64,000 nucleotides of DNA from CAYLMG01 sp964493425 (GTDB lineage Bacteria; Planctomycetota; Phycisphaerae; Sedimentisphaerales; Anaerobacaceae). Location: contig CAZBMW010000010.1 in the NCBI GenBank assembly GCA_964493425.1, positions 31,762-95,761 of the forward strand, given 5' to 3'. Positions 53,246 to 61,848 of this stretch are shown one piece after another. The position numbers and the translations under genes are program-made. Every line of letters begins with the position of its first letter. Position 1 is the first letter of the stretch. The notes beneath the pieces were generated by a model that did no database searches, was not told the DNA's origin, and was given only the letters and a program-made list of their open reading frames with translations.

Positions 53246-54262
53246 ATGGCGAAAATAACCGAATATCTTGAAATACTTCTCGAAGGCAATGACCTCACTT
53301 TCGAGCAGGCCAAAAAACTTCTGGACACAATATTCGAAGGCGAGGTTCCCGATGTCCAGATTGCTGCTTTTCTGGCTGCTATGCGTGCCAAATATGCATC
53401 CGTCTCTGAGCTCGCCGGTCTTGCAACGTCGCTGCGCGAACACGCTGTAAAAGTAGATACCGGCCTGGACAATTTAGTCGATACCTGCGGCACTGGCGGC
53501 GCAAAGCTAAAAACTTTTAACATATCAACCGCCTCTGCCATTGTTGCTGCGGGCGCCGGCGCTTATATCGCCAAGCACGGCAACCGTGGCATCACAAGCA
53601 AATGCGGCTCCGCCGATGTCCTCGCAGAGCTTGGTGTAAATATTGAAGCCGAGCCACAAATTATTGCAGAATGCATAAAGCAGTCACACATCGGCTTTAT
53701 GTTCGCTCCGCGGTTCCATCCGGCGATGAAACACGTCCAGCCGGTAAGAAAAGCTCTCGAATTCAGAACAATCTTCAATATTCTGGGGCCCCTTGCCAAT
53801 CCCGCAGGCGCTACGGCACAGCTAATGGGTGTGCCGCAGGAAGACTTTATGCCAACAATCGCGGAAACGCTTAAAATGCTCGGCACAAAACGTGCTATGG
53901 TCGTTCACAGTGACGGCCTCGATGAAATAAGCACTATGGGAACAACAAAAATTCTCGAATTAAAAGGCGAAACAATTTCTCCCAAGCAAATCAATCCCTC
54001 AGATTTCGGATTTAAAATAGCTGACTTCGAATCCCTGAAAGGCGGTGACGCCAAAACAAATGCCAAAATTGTAACCGACATCCTGAACGGCAAAGACAAA
54101 AGCCCTCGCAGAGATATCGTCGTATTAAACGCTGCCGCTGCAATAATTGTCGCCAATCTGGTTGACGATTTCGACTCAGCAATTAAGACGGCAAAAAAAG
54201 CAATCGATGACGGCAAGGCTTCTCAATGTCTCGAACAATTAATTATAATTTCAAACAGTTAA
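53246..54262 (+). CDS. trpD: Anthranilate phosphoribosyltransferase
   Basis: TrpD attaches phosphoribosyl from PRPP to anthranilate. The 338-aa protein shows D-T-C-G-T-G-G (PRPP loop), K-H-G-N-R-G-I-T-S-K-C-G-S-A-D-V-L, and the conserved H-P-A-M-K-H-V segment. The PRPP loop reads G-T-G-G-A-K-L-K-T-F-N-I-S-T. ATG 53246 has AAGGAAG upstream. It is 15 bp after trpG and is not fused to it. Indole-glycerol phosphate synthase (trpC), usually next in order, is absent. Confidence 0.96.
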   Translation: MAKITEYLEILLEGNDLTFEQAKKLLDTIFEGEVPDVQIAAFLAAMRAKYASVSELAGLATSLREHAVKVDTGLDNLVDTCGTGGAKLKTFNISTASAIVAAGAGAYIAKHGNRGITSKCGSADVLAELGVNIEAEPQIIAECIKQSHIGFMFAPRFHPAMKHVQPVRKALEFRTIFNILGPLANPAGATAQLMGVPQEDFMPTIAETLKMLGTKRAMVVHSDGLDEISTMGTTKILELKGETISPKQINPSDFGFKIADFESLKGGDAKTNAKIVTDILNGKDKSPRRDIVVLNAAAAIIVANLVDDFDSAIKTAKKAIDDGKASQCLEQLIIISNS

Positions 54263-54272
54263 AGACTAATTT

Positions 54273-54896
54273 ATGTTGATAGTAAAAGTTAAAATTTGCG
54301 GACTGACCAATTATGAGGATGCAGCAGCTGCTCTCGATATGGGTGCCGACATACTCGGCTTTAACTTTTACGAAAAAAGCCCCAGATTTATCGAGCCCGA
54401 AGATGCGGTCCGTATAATTGACAGGCTGCCGGCGTTTATCGACACAGCCGGCGTTTTCGTCAATGCCTCGCTCGACCAAATCCACAAGGCAATAAACACC
54501 TGCCAGCTCAACTGGGTGCAGATGCACGGCGATGAGACTGCTCAATTCTGTGACCTGCTGCGTTCTCTCAACATAAAGACGATGAAGGCAATAAGAGTAA
54601 AGAGCCAGAATGATATCCGCAAAGCCGATGAATATTTTACTGATGCAATCCTTCTTGACGCTTTCGACCCCGAAAAATACGGCGGAACAGGATTGTCTTT
54701 CGACTGGAACATAATCGGACACATCAGGAAACGCATCTTTTTAGCAGGCGGAATAAATCCAGACAATGTTGTCGAGGCTGTCGAACACGGCGTCTATGGG
54801 ATTGATATCTGCAGCGGTATCGAAGAAAGACCCGGCAAAAAAGACCATAAAAAAATGAAACAGATATTCGAAAACATTCGTTACCTTAGAGGTTGA
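54273..54896 (+). CDS. trpF: Phosphoribosylanthranilate isomerase
   Basis: A 207-aa TIM barrel performing the Amadori rearrangement of phosphoribosylanthranilate. The active-site Cys and Asp are in K-I-C-G-L-T (about residue 9) and V-F-V-N-A/L-L-D-A-F-D. The phosphate-binding C-terminal loop is G-I-D-I-C-S-G-I-E. It directly follows trpD by 10 bp and is not fused to TrpC. Its product must be used by a TrpC encoded elsewhere. Confidence 0.95.
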   Translation: MLIVKVKICGLTNYEDAAAALDMGADILGFNFYEKSPRFIEPEDAVRIIDRLPAFIDTAGVFVNASLDQIHKAINTCQLNWVQMHGDETAQFCDLLRSLNIKTMKAIRVKSQNDIRKADEYFTDAILLDAFDPEKYGGTGLSFDWNIIGHIRKRIFLAGGINPDNVVEAVEHGVYGIDICSGIEERPGKKDHKKMKQIFENIRYLRG

Positions 54897-54915
54897 AAGA
54901 TTACAGGAAAAACTT

Positions 54916-56091
54916 ATGAAATATAAAGCAAGATTCGGCGATTACGGCGGCTTTTATGTCCCCGAAGTTCTTATCCCCGCTCTCGAAGAGCTCGAGAAGG
55001 CCTTCTACTGCTTTCATCAGGACCCCAAATTTGTCAACGAGCTAAATAACCTTCTCAAAGATTACGCAGGCCGGCCTACGCCGTTATACTACGCACAAAG
55101 ATTCAGCGAATCTGTCGGTTTCAATGTATATCTGAAAAGGGAAGACCTGATGCACGGCGGTGCACACAAGGTAAACAATACGCTCGGCCAGGGCCTTCTC
55201 GCAAAATATATGGGAAAAACAAAACTTATCGCCGAAACAGGTGCCGGCCAGCATGGCCTGGCAACCGCTATGATAGGCGCACTTTTCGGTATGCAGACCA
55301 AAATCTTTATGGGCACTACCGATATCGAGCGTCAAAGCGTAAACGTACACAAAATGAAACTCTGCGGCGCAGAAGTCATACCCGTCGAAGGCGGTACCGG
55401 CACTTTGAAAGACGCGATAAACGATGCTCTACGCTACTGGACGGCAAATGTCACTGATACCTTTTACCTTTTCGGCTCTGCCTGTGGCCCGCATCCCTAC
55501 CCGACTATTGTAAAACACTTTCAGAGCTGTATTGGAAAAGAGGCCCGCCAGCAGTGCCTTGATATCATCGCACGCTTGCCCGAAATCGTCATTGCCTGCG
55601 TCGGCGGCGGCAGCAATGCGATAGGTATCTTCGCAGCATTCCTCGATGACAAAAACGTAAAATTAATCGGCGTCGAAGCGGGCGGCAGAAGCCTGGCCGA
55701 AAACCAGCACGCTGCCACCTTAGTCACTGGAACAGTCGGTATCCTGCACGGCGCAAAGGCATATTTGCTGCAAAACAACGAAGGACAGATCTGCGAAACG
55801 GAATCCGTAAGCGCAGGCCTGGATTACCCTGCTGTCGGCCCTGAACACTGCCTGCTAAAAGATACCGGCAGAGCAGAATACGTCGCTGCAAACGACGAAG
55901 AAGTGCTTGACGCATTCGAGCTGCTTACAAGAACAGAAGGCATTCTGCCTGCCCTGGAAAGTGCACACGCTTTAGCCTGGCTTGTAAAGCAAAAAGGAAA
56001 ACTCGATTCGAATACAAACGTCGTGGTAAGCCTCTCAGGACGCGGCGATAAAGACGTTTCAATTGTTGAAAAATATAGGCCGGTAAAATAA
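54916..56091 (+). CDS. trpB: Tryptophan synthase beta chain
   Basis: A 391-aa PLP enzyme joining indole and serine. The PLP lysine is in H-K-V-N-N-T-L-G-Q. Other TrpB marks are E-T-G-A-G-Q-H-G, G-G-G-S-N-A and the C-terminal S-G-R-G-D-K-D. The N-terminal F-G-x-Y-G-G-x-Y-V-P-E is typical of TrpB1, the TrpA-partnered form. AGGAA precedes ATG 54916. The gene ends 10 bp before trpA. Confidence 0.97.
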   Translation: MKYKARFGDYGGFYVPEVLIPALEELEKAFYCFHQDPKFVNELNNLLKDYAGRPTPLYYAQRFSESVGFNVYLKREDLMHGGAHKVNNTLGQGLLAKYMGKTKLIAETGAGQHGLATAMIGALFGMQTKIFMGTTDIERQSVNVHKMKLCGAEVIPVEGGTGTLKDAINDALRYWTANVTDTFYLFGSACGPHPYPTIVKHFQSCIGKEARQQCLDIIARLPEIVIACVGGGSNAIGIFAAFLDDKNVKLIGVEAGGRSLAENQHAATLVTGTVGILHGAKAYLLQNNEGQICETESVSAGLDYPAVGPEHCLLKDTGRAEYVAANDEEVLDAFELLTRTEGILPALESAHALAWLVKQKGKLDSNTNVVVSLSGRGDKDVSIVEKYRPVK

Positions 56092-56101
56092 GAGAGAAAA
56101 T

Positions 56102-56890
56102 ATGAAAACATACAAACAGCTTTTTTCGCAGCTCAATCGTGCGGCTCTTGTACCGTTTTTCGTTATCGGCGACCCTGACCTTGATACTTCTCTGGCGATT
56201 ATCAAAACTGCAATCGACGCAGGCTCCGATATACTCGAACTCGGCATACCGTTTTCCGACCCCATCGCCGACGGCCCGACAATCCAGAAGGCTGACATCC
56301 GTGCTATGAAAAGCGGTACGACCGTCGCAAAGGCACGTGAATTTATCGCTAAAGTAAAGCAATACAAGGATATCCCGATAGGTCTTTTAATGTATTACAA
56401 CCTTATCTACCAGTATGGCATAGAAAAGTTTTTCACCGATTTTCACAAAGCAGGCGTAAACAGCATCCTTGTAGCTGATTTAAGCATCGATGATGCCGAC
56501 GAAATTGTCGGCCCCGCACAAAAAGCAGGCCTGGACACCGTCTTTATGGCAACTCCGAACACCGACTTAGAGAGAATAAAAACAATCGCTTCTAAAACAA
56601 CCGGCTTTATCTACGCAGTCTCTCTTTTAGGTGTCACCGGCAGTAGGGAAAAGCTCTCCGAAGATGTCCGCTCTCTTATCGCGAAACTAAAATCGTTAAC
56701 GCAGGTCCCTGTATGTGTCGGCTTTGGCATAAGCAAGCCCGAGCACGCCGCCGCCGTCGCCTCTGCCGGTGCCGACGGCGTCATAATTGGCTCGAAAATC
56801 ATCAAAATCATAGAAGACAATCTCACCAATAACGAAAAAATCTTAAACGAAGTCAAAAAATTCATCGAAGGAATCAAAGCAGCACTATAA
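56102..56890 (+). CDS. trpA: Tryptophan synthase alpha chain
   Basis: A 262-aa TIM barrel that cleaves indole-3-glycerol phosphate. The catalytic Glu is in L-E-L-G-I-P-F-S-D-P-I-A-D-G-P-T-I-Q, whose second Asp is also catalytic. G-V-T-G and the phosphate loop F-G-I-S-K-P are present. It is the last gene of trpLEGDFBA. A small GCCGA/TCGGC hairpin (56898-56916) follows but lacks a T-run. Confidence 0.96.
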   Translation: MKTYKQLFSQLNRAALVPFFVIGDPDLDTSLAIIKTAIDAGSDILELGIPFSDPIADGPTIQKADIRAMKSGTTVAKAREFIAKVKQYKDIPIGLLMYYNLIYQYGIEKFFTDFHKAGVNSILVADLSIDDADEIVGPAQKAGLDTVFMATPNTDLERIKTIASKTTGFIYAVSLLGVTGSREKLSEDVRSLIAKLKSLTQVPVCVGFGISKPEHAAAVASAGADGVIIGSKIIKIIEDNLTNNEKILNEVKKFIEGIKAAL

Positions 56891-57429
56891 AAAAACAGCC
56901 GACTGATAATTTCGGCCCTGTTATATCAAACCGCCTGAGCGACATCTCACATTTAAGCGGTTAAAAAACATAATTTTCTCCATAAGAGCTCAATAATTTT
57001 AATACAAAAATCACTTTGAACTATCAAGGATTTCATGGAACAGAGATTTCGATACGAGAAGGACTGGTTAAGAAAAAAAAGAGGAAACAACTTGAATATG
57101 TAGGAATTTGTATTAGCCACAAAGGTCACAGTGAACACAAAGATATAAAAATATAAATCCTTTTAAACCAGTATTAATCTGTGTCTAAAGAAGTTCCGCC
57201 GAAGGCGGTTAATTTATATCGGTAATGGAAATTCTAGAGAAAATCCGAAGCGAAAACACAGTGAACAGTTGAAATAATAATTATTGCGATTTCACTCCGA
57301 AGGCTTGCACGTGCATCCCCGCACGCAGACAGGTATCCAAACGATGCGAAGAAAAACTACCGGAGAGCAGGTAACAACCAGCGCGAGCGGCGCGGGTTCG
57401 CCGTACGTGTCCACCACGTGGTTAGACTA
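56891..57429. other. Gene-free accessory patch, 3' side of trp
   Basis: About 540 bp. The left part is A+T rich with weak inverted repeats: GCCGA/TCGGC 56898-56916, AACCGC/GCGGTT 56929-56962 and CCGCC-GAA-GGCGG 57196-57208. It also carries a CACAAAGGTCACAGTGAACA-type phrase near 57118, a motif seen as dispersed repeats in planctomycete-like genomes. From about 57290 the sequence becomes clearly richer in G+C and holds several hairpins (e.g. CGTGC/GCACG at 57309-57324, read on either strand), continuing into the orphan gene. Confidence 0.35.
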
Positions 57430-57897
57430 TCATCCGTCCGAAGCGGGAAAGAGAGTGCATCGCATGCTGAACATCTCAGGCTTTCCATACCTGATCCATC
57501 GAAACAAAATCTTGCGATAGGGAATGCGAACGTGGACGCAGTGGCCAGAGGAATGCTCTAGAATGAGATAGATCGCACGAAAACGCTTGCCGGTTTCGTC
57601 CGAGTGCGCAAGTGCGCTCAGAAACAACCCGGCAGCTGCAAGGGCTGCCTGTTCAGATCGTGCGCACACCTCTCTTGCGAACTGTGCAACGAGGCCTGAT
57701 ACATCCGACGCGTCGACAAATACGTGAGGGCCGTCAAAGGTTTGATCCTTTCTCATGAGAAAGCCGGTGGGAATAACAGTAGAATCGACCCGGAGCATGT
57801 CGTGTGCGCAAGAGAAGAGGTTGTCAAATAAGCGTTTCAGGTCAGATGCTTCCTCGTCAGGAACATTCGCAAACCGAATATCCATCTTCATAACCAT
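57430..57897 (-). CDS. Orphan hypothetical protein, compositionally foreign
   Basis: A 155-aa protein starting at ATG 57897 with an excellent ribosome site (AAGGAG, 6 nt spacing). Codon use and G+C are higher than the neighbours, and the sequence is protein-like (D-V-S-G-L-V-A-Q-F-A-R-E-V, A-A-L-A-A-A-G-L-F-L-S-A-L). I do not recognise a family and no transmembrane segment or signal is visible. On the coding strand GTTAGGT (57918-57912) lies about 15 nt before the gene and GTCTAAC (57427-57421) follows the stop at once. These are attC-like heptamers, so the gene may be an integron-type cassette. No integrase or complete attC is present. Confidence 0.6.
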   Translation of the reverse strand: MVMKMDIRFANVPDEEASDLKRLFDNLFSCAHDMLRVDSTVIPTGFLMRKDQTFDGPHVFVDASDVSGLVAQFAREVCARSEQAALAAAGLFLSALAHSDETGKRFRAIYLILEHSSGHCVHVRIPYRKILFRWIRYGKPEMFSMRCTLFPASDG

Positions 57898-57952
57898 CTC
57901 CTTTTCTTCTGACCTAACGCAACGATGTAAAGCTGCAATACCTCAATGTGAA

Positions 57953-58141
57953 CTCACTTTACCGTATATCGTGCCTCATCTGCCACAGATAATGCTTAAT
58001 ACGCTACAACTCACACTTCATTTATGGCAGATAACGCTTCATCTGTGGCATACTAAGCCTTATTTATTACGGATAACGCTTTATCTACGATAGATTAAAC
58101 TTCATATATAGTGTATCACACTTACTTTGTCATAGCTAAAG
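57953..58141. repeat. Array of nine or more degenerate 21-bp direct repeats
   Basis: Consecutive 21-bp units start at 57953, 57974, 57995, 58016, 58037, 58058, 58079, 58100 and 58121. A unit such as CTTCAT-TTATGGCAGATAACG is repeated with substitutions and no length change. The element AGATAAYGCTT recurs at 42-bp steps (57986, 58028, 58070). Weaker units may exist at each end. The array lies upstream of the orphan gene. 21 bp is two helical turns, as in arrays bound by a protein on one face. Confidence 0.7.
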
Positions 58142-58219
58142 CCTACTATAAGCTCTATTGTAACAAATTTTATTTCCTTTGCAATACTTCTTCCGGGAAA
58201 ACCGGCTAAAATATGTGGC

Positions 58220-58279
58220 TTATTCAGCTCTTAGCTTAATCATAACAACACCGTGTATCTGGACCTTTACCTCGAATTG
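58220..58279 (-). pseudogene. Relic of the 3' end of a GH27-type gene
   Basis: Read leftward, this segment encodes an ending F-E-V-K-V-Q-I-H-G-V-V-M-I-K-L-R-A-E-stop. That closely matches L-E-V-K-V-P-I-H-G-V-V-L-I-K-V-S-S-E-stop of the intact GH27 gene ending at 59704. An ungapped hand alignment of 58220-58279 with 59704-59763 gives about 47 of 60 identical bases, and weak similarity runs some 15 nt past the stop. An in-frame TGA and loss of similarity upstream show it is a remnant. Confidence 0.75.
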
Positions 58280-58428
58280 TCAAGAAATTGCTGTTTAAAA
58301 CCTGCAAATCACAATTGATATTTTTCCACATTCCACTATATTCTATCTCGTACAAGAAAAATACGTTTGTCCTTGCTGTTTTATGCAGACTATAGAATCA
58401 TTATTAACCTCTTAGGAAGTAATTGATA

Positions 58429-59646
58429 TTGAAAAGCAACATCGATAACATAAAAATTCTACACATAATAAGATTCCTTTCGTCCCTCTATTTTTATCAT
58501 CACATAATCACTCTTTATTTTCAGGCCAGGGGACTGAGCTATATCCAGATAAATTCACTGTGGGGTCTAATAGTTGGAGTCCAGGCCTTGGCTGAAGTGC
58601 CGACCGGCGTAATCGCGGATAAAATCGGACGCAAGTTTTCAATAATCATCGCCCTTGCATTACAGTTTCTTGGTGAATTTATTTTCATTTTCGCCGACAG
58701 CTATCTGCTCTTTGTACTCATTTGTATAATCGCAGGAATCGGTTTTTCCTTTCTCTCGGGCTGTTTCGAGGCAATGATGTATGACTCACTAAAAGCGCAA
58801 AGCAGACAGCAGCAAATGCAAAAAGTAGCTGGCTTGAACGGCTCGTTCGCTTTAGCCGCCACTATGATAGGCTCTCTCATTGGCGGCCTGATAACCGCCA
58901 ACCTTCAACTAACAAATTTCGTACATGCAATTATCGTTACCGCCTTCTTTGTATTTTTATCTCTTCTTGCAAGCTTATTCCTAAAAGAGCCCTCTTTGGA
59001 AAGCAGAGATTCCAGGGACAGCTCTTTCAAACTCTTAAAAGACGGCGTAAATCTAATCAAGGCAAATCGGTCGCTAAAAAGAATCATATTGCTCTCTCTC
59101 TTGGCAACACCATTTATTAATTATCTTCTGAATTTTTACCCACCATATTTCGTCAAAGCAAATGTAAAAGGCTTTCTTTTCGGTGTTACTTTGGCAATTG
59201 CATCTTTGTTGGCAGTTTTCGCAAGTAAATATGCATATCTATTCGAGAAAGTACTCGGCGTCAAAAAAGGAGTGATGTTGGCAATTCTTTTACCGGCTAT
59301 ATTTTATTTTCTGCTTGCCGCCGTTTCTCATTCGATAATATCAATTATTTTAGTCGTTTGTGCCTTTGGCTCAATGAACATTCAAAAACCAATATTCCTG
59401 GATTATCTGAACAGGCACATCGAAAGCAAAAACCGGGCGACGGTATTATCCCTGATAAATGTTATAACCGGTTTTTATGTGGCGATTATGGGCTTGCTAA
59501 TCGGTTTCTTAGCCGACCTCTCTCTGAACTATGCTTTTATTTTTATGGCAAGCTTAATCGCTTTCGCAGCTCTTTATATAAAAATCGAAGCTCGTCACGT
59601 AACCGTAAACAACAATCCCGCCGGACAAACCAATCCAGAACTATAA
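58429..59646 (+). CDS. MFS transporter
   Basis: A major facilitator protein of about 405 aa with roughly twelve hydrophobic segments. The loop 2-3 motif G-V-I-A-D-K-I-G-R-K is clear. There is no ATG near the start: TTG 58429 follows AGGAAG (58414-58419) at 9 nt, while TTG 58423 is too close, so 58429 is preferred. The substrate cannot be told. It lies between a GH27 relic and the intact GH27 gene, in opposite orientation, so a role with sugars is possible but is only context-based. Confidence 0.88.
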   Translation: MKSNIDNIKILHIIRFLSSLYFYHHIITLYFQARGLSYIQINSLWGLIVGVQALAEVPTGVIADKIGRKFSIIIALALQFLGEFIFIFADSYLLFVLICIIAGIGFSFLSGCFEAMMYDSLKAQSRQQQMQKVAGLNGSFALAATMIGSLIGGLITANLQLTNFVHAIIVTAFFVFLSLLASLFLKEPSLESRDSRDSSFKLLKDGVNLIKANRSLKRIILLSLLATPFINYLLNFYPPYFVKANVKGFLFGVTLAIASLLAVFASKYAYLFEKVLGVKKGVMLAILLPAIFYFLLAAVSHSIISIILVVCAFGSMNIQKPIFLDYLNRHIESKNRATVLSLINVITGFYVAIMGLLIGFLADLSLNYAFIFMASLIAFAALYIKIEARHVTVNNNPAGQTNPEL

Positions 59647-59679
59647 AAAAACAGGCGGGCAAAATTTTTCCCGCCTGTT
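59645..59679 (-). terminator. Strong intrinsic terminator of the GH27 gene
   Basis: A perfect 10-bp stem AACAGGCGGG (59650-59659) / CCCGCCTGTT (59670-59679). Read leftward it is followed by a run of Ts (59650-59645). It lies about 25 nt past the GH27 stop and only 4 nt past the MFS stop, so it may end both convergent genes. Confidence 0.75.
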
Positions 59680-59703
59680 CCACCAAATCCTAAAATAAAT
59701 AAC

Positions 59704-61701
59704 TTACTCACTGCTTACCTTAATCAGAACAACACCGTGTATCGGCACCTTAACCTCAAGTTTATTCCTGAACGTGCCTATATCTTTTTGCCGCCACAGG
59801 TCACGAATCCGGCATCGGCCGTCAATACCCAAATCGGCAAAATTTAAAGTAATTTTCTGCTGTGAATAATCATCCCTGTTAAACAAGCCCACAGCCAAAG
59901 AGCCGTCCTCCATCTGCTTTGCCCATATTTCTTTCGGCCCGTCCTGAACAATTCGCCGTGCCTGCTGGCCCAGGGGATCCTGGTTAACCTCCAAAACCTC
60001 ATCATTGGTCAATAACCCCAGCGTGAAATCATCTAATTGTTCAATCGGACAGCCCAAGAGCAGCGGCGAGCAAAGCAGACACCACAAACTCATATGTGTA
60101 TACTGTTCGTCCGGGGTAAGGCGTGAATCCCGCAGATTTGGCCCCCAGCCCACCTTGCCCAGAACCATCATATCAGGGTCGTTCCAGTGCCCGGGCTTCG
60201 CATAAGCCGCCAAATCCGCCTGGTCAAATCCTCTCGCCATACTTTCCCACGTATCCCTTATATCACCCGTTGTCCGCCAGCAGTTACCGCCTACCTCTTC
60301 GCCCCACTTCCATACCTCACCCCAGCCGTACTGACAAAGGCTGTAAACAATGTCCCTTGGCACCTGGTCAAGAACCTCTCTCATCAGGATATAAGGCCTT
60401 TGCAAATCCTCCAGCGTGTCTCTTCCCGATACCGATGAATAGCCGCACCAGTCGTATTTTAGATAATCGAATCCCCACTCCGCAAATTTTTTCGCATCCT
60501 GTAGCTCGTGCTCCCAGCTTGCGACGTAACCCTGGCAGGTCGTCGGTCCAGGCCCGATATAGATACCGGCTTTCAGGCCGAGCCCGTGTATATAGTCACA
60601 CAAACCCTTCATATCCGGAAATTTTGCATTCGGTATCAAATCACCGTTCTCATCACGAACAGGCGGACCCAGATTAGGGTCATCGCTGCCCCGCCCTTCC
60701 GTCCGCATCCAGCAATCGTCGATATTGATATACAACCAGCCGTGATTGACAAGTCCGGTATCAACCATCGCTTTTGCCGTCGCCCGAACCTTTTCGTCAT
60801 CGACCGCACAGGCCCAGCAGTTCCAGCTGTTCCACCCCATCGGCGGAGTTAGCGCAATCGTATCGCCGACAACTATGCGAAAATCTCTTTCTGCCCTGCC
60901 CAGCGCATTTTTCGCAATCAGCTTTACCTTATACTCGCCTTCTTTTTTCACTGAGCCTGTAATCTGTCCCGTCGCCGAATCGATAAAAAGCCCTGCCGGC
61001 AGTCCTTCCGCGCCAAAAGACATCGGACGTCTGCCGGTTGCTGTCACTGTAAATAAAAACGGATTTCCCGGACGAACGCCAAAAATCCTCGCCCCTGTAA
61101 TACGCGGCTGCGGACCCGGCGCAGGTGTTAAAATGTAACGCTTGGCAGCAACCGCTTCAACCGCTCGAGGCTTTCTGCCTGCATATTCGATTTTTGCCAT
61201 CGCCCAGTCTGCATGGTCGTTATAGTTAGTATCAACCTCCTTTACAATCAGACGCAGTTGCTTAATACCGGTTAAGTCAACGTCAACTTCATTAGGCTCA
61301 CCGCCTGCCCGCAGAACGCCGCTTTCCCACAATAACTTTCCGTCGCCGACGACCTTGAAGTCAACAGTACCCCTTCTTCTGCGCCTTCGGCGCTGTTCGG
61401 CCTGCTGGGCGCCCCTTCTGACCTCGTCATCTACGCCGATAATTGCTGTGAAACGTCTCGCTCCCCCGTGAAGATTGATATTCAATTCCGACGGTGAATT
61501 TACACCAAATCCTCTCTTAAACACCTGAGAATTTATAGTAATCGGATTGCCGTCAATCGATTTGTTAGCCTGTACTGTACCGGACCCTGTTTGAACCTTG
61601 CTGATATCCATCTCGTCGAGCCAAACGGTCTGCAACGCCTGCTTATTACAGCCTGCAAGAAAGCTCAAAGTCAGCAGAACAAAGGAAATCTTAGACCTCA
61701 T
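59704..61701 (-). CDS. GH27 alpha-galactosidase-type lipoprotein with NPCBM domain
   Basis: About 665 aa from ATG 61701, chosen for its perfect AAGGAGGT site. The signal peptide ends in the lipobox L-A-G-C. Domains in order are NPCBM-like carbohydrate-binding (about 25-180), an Ig-like/He_PIG module (about 195-280), GH27 catalytic barrel (about 285-590) and a C-terminal beta domain. The nucleophile Asp is in Y-L-K-Y-D-W-C-G-Y (about 418) and the acid/base Asp in T-T-G-D-I-R-D-T-W (about 480). An odd run of seven Arg (E-Q-R-R-R-R-R-R-R-G-T) sits in the NPCBM part. It likely acts at the cell surface on alpha-galactosides or related sugars. Confidence 0.9.
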   Translation of the reverse strand: MRSKISFVLLTLSFLAGCNKQALQTVWLDEMDISKVQTGSGTVQANKSIDGNPITINSQVFKRGFGVNSPSELNINLHGGARRFTAIIGVDDEVRRGAQQAEQRRRRRRRGTVDFKVVGDGKLLWESGVLRAGGEPNEVDVDLTGIKQLRLIVKEVDTNYNDHADWAMAKIEYAGRKPRAVEAVAAKRYILTPAPGPQPRITGARIFGVRPGNPFLFTVTATGRRPMSFGAEGLPAGLFIDSATGQITGSVKKEGEYKVKLIAKNALGRAERDFRIVVGDTIALTPPMGWNSWNCWACAVDDEKVRATAKAMVDTGLVNHGWLYINIDDCWMRTEGRGSDDPNLGPPVRDENGDLIPNAKFPDMKGLCDYIHGLGLKAGIYIGPGPTTCQGYVASWEHELQDAKKFAEWGFDYLKYDWCGYSSVSGRDTLEDLQRPYILMREVLDQVPRDIVYSLCQYGWGEVWKWGEEVGGNCWRTTGDIRDTWESMARGFDQADLAAYAKPGHWNDPDMMVLGKVGWGPNLRDSRLTPDEQYTHMSLWCLLCSPLLLGCPIEQLDDFTLGLLTNDEVLEVNQDPLGQQARRIVQDGPKEIWAKQMEDGSLAVGLFNRDDYSQQKITLNFADLGIDGRCRIRDLWRQKDIGTFRNKLEVKVPIHGVVLIKVSSE

Positions 61702-61848
61702 TTTTACCTCCTTCTTTGAATAATAACCGATCACTTACTCGGCAATCATTCTAATTAGTAACCGCCGAATACACAAGCTGTTTTCTGCAATTGCCTGCTG
61801 CTGTTTTGTGAGGAAAAAATGAAATGAAAATAAGCTGCAAATGCAAAA

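Noticed and set aside
57200..57430. A full integron attC site downstream of the orphan gene
   Set aside because: Only the left heptamer GTCTAAC is present; no GTTRRRY partner or matching inner box was found within 150 nt, so only cassette-like flanks are reported.
57284..57520. A 78-codon open frame on the + strand
   Set aside because: It overlaps the better-supported orphan gene and its G+C-rich flank, has no ribosome site and reads like non-coding sequence.
57755..58093. A 112-codon + strand frame ending in a repetitive L-H-L-W pattern
   Set aside because: It runs antisense into the orphan gene and its repetitive end is a by-product of the 21-bp array.
58429..59646. Classing the MFS protein as a melibiose/galactoside transporter because of the GH27 neighbour
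   Set aside because: The genes are convergent and the transporter lies between two GH27-derived segments, so linkage may be accidental; no substrate motif is visible.
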